Shown here piece after piece: positions 14,032 to 14,525 of a stretch of DNA of 14,525 nt. This stretch comes from DASVBJ01 sp036375895 (GTDB lineage Bacteria > Actinomycetota > Actinomycetes > JACCUZ01): contig DASVBJ010000052.1 in assembly GCA_036375895.1 (NCBI GenBank), positions 1 through 14,525 on the forward strand. Direction: 5' to 3'. The notes under the pieces were generated by a model, which saw nothing but the letters and a program-made list of their open reading frames with translations, searched no databases and had not been told where the DNA came from. Position 1 is the first letter of the stretch, and every line of letters starts with the position of its first letter. The position numbers and the translations under genes were made by a program.

Positions 14032-14102
14032 CCCCAGCCGGCCACCGCCGACGACAGCCGACCACGCATGGCAGGCGCAGCCGCCAGCCGCCACCGCGGC
14101 CG

Positions 14103-14525
14103 TCAGATGTCTGTCATGCCGTACATCTCGCCGAGCGGGTCGGCGAGCAGCTCGAGCCGGGCGCCGTCCGGGTCGCGGAAATAGATGGAGACCTTGCTCT
14201 CGAGGAGGTACTCCACGCCGGCGTCGTCGAGCTTGCGCCGCAGGTGCTCCCACCGCTGCGGCTCCACGGAGATCGCGATGTGGTGCAGCCCGCCCAGGAC
14301 CTCCTGGTAGGGACCGACGTCGAGGCCCGGGAAGTCGAAGAAGGCCAATCGGTTGCCGTTGCCGATGTCGAAGAAGAAGTGGTTGGAGCCCTTGTAGTCG
14401 CGGTTCTCGAAGATCTCGGTGAGCGGGAACTCCAGCAGCTCCTGGTAGAAGCGCACCGTCCGCTCGACGTCGGAGGAGACCAGGGCGAAGTGGTGCAGGC
14501 CCCGGGCGGAGGAGGGCGGACGCTC
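14103..14525 (-). CDS. VOC superfamily (glyoxalase/dioxygenase-like) protein, 5' end outside window
   Basis: The frame is open to the window edge, so the start lies beyond 14525; 140 codons are visible. It shows the two-module VOC fold: GLHHFALVSSDVERTVRFYQELL in the first module and GLHHIAISVEP, then FRDPDGARLELLADP in the second. The His residues of each HHxA strand and the Glu in LELLAD are the usual metal ligands. Family members include glyoxalase I, ring-cleavage dioxygenases and fosfomycin-resistance proteins, and the substrate here cannot be assigned. An internal GTG at 14456 would cut off the first metal-binding strand and is not the real start. The stop is TGA at 14105-14103. Confidence 0.9.
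   Translation of the reverse strand, partial: ERPPSSARGLHHFALVSSDVERTVRFYQELLEFPLTEIFENRDYKGSNHFFFDIGNGNRLAFFDFPGLDVGPYQEVLGGLHHIAISVEPQRWEHLRRKLDDAGVEYLLESKVSIYFRDPDGARLELLADPLGEMYGMTDI

Noticed and set aside
14454..14456. GTG at 14456 as start of the VOC gene
   Set aside because: The frame upstream to the window edge encodes the first VOC metal-binding strand (HHFALVSSDVERT), so the gene is simply cut by the window.
1..14525. CRISPR array, tRNA, rRNA, insertion sequence or prophage parts
   Set aside because: No regularly spaced repeats, no cloverleaf-like segments seen, no transposase, integrase or phage genes, and codon use is even across the window.

Overview
This is a high-GC window with coding sequence packed edge to edge. 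It reads as the chromosome of an actinobacterium. The grounds are the strong G/C third-position bias, a DUF3039 family gene (an actinobacterial family), a Crp/GlxR-type site, and several genes whose start codon lies 6-7 bases after a -10-like hexamer with no Shine-Dalgarno sequence, which is the leaderless arrangement common in this phylum. I see no mobile element, CRISPR array, tRNA or rRNA. The genus cannot be named from the sequence alone.

Layout: (1) 1-1851 holds the 3' part of a GlcD-like FAD-linked 2-hydroxyacid dehydrogenase and an isochorismatase-fold cysteine hydrolase. (2) 1934-2707 is a PlsC-type acyltransferase whose promoter overlaps a perfect palindrome. (3) 2747-6934 is a signalling cluster of five genes on one strand: an RsbW-like ATP-binding protein, an unrecognised 155-residue protein overlapping it, a receiver-SpoIIE phosphatase fusion, a CHASE3-HAMP histidine kinase and a single-domain Rcp1-like receiver. 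Three of the four junctions overlap. Together they look like a sensory pathway feeding a partner-switching phosphatase. No STAS antagonist or sigma factor is present. (4) 6935-7296 is a 362-base non-operonic gap. It holds a likely 35-residue membrane microprotein on the minus strand and a perfect Crp-type operator ahead of the malic enzyme. (5) 7297-9609 is an ACT-domain malic enzyme, a VanZ-like membrane protein and a YqgE/AlgH protein, with overlapping ends. (6) 9669-12849 is a TPR-LuxR regulator, a CzcO-like flavin monooxygenase and a tiny TPR protein coupled to it. (7) 12836-14525 is a PhzF-like isomerase on the minus strand, the DUF3039 gene divergent from it, and a minus-strand VOC/glyoxalase gene cut by the window end.

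The most noteworthy points are the Crp site with 11-base perfect arms upstream of the malic enzyme, the signalling cluster with its unknown overlapping protein, the repeated leaderless promoter geometry, the palindrome over the acyltransferase promoter, and the TPR regulator / monooxygenase / TPR mini-protein set. Most enzyme genes are ordinary accessory or housekeeping functions. I do not see a clearly new large system.
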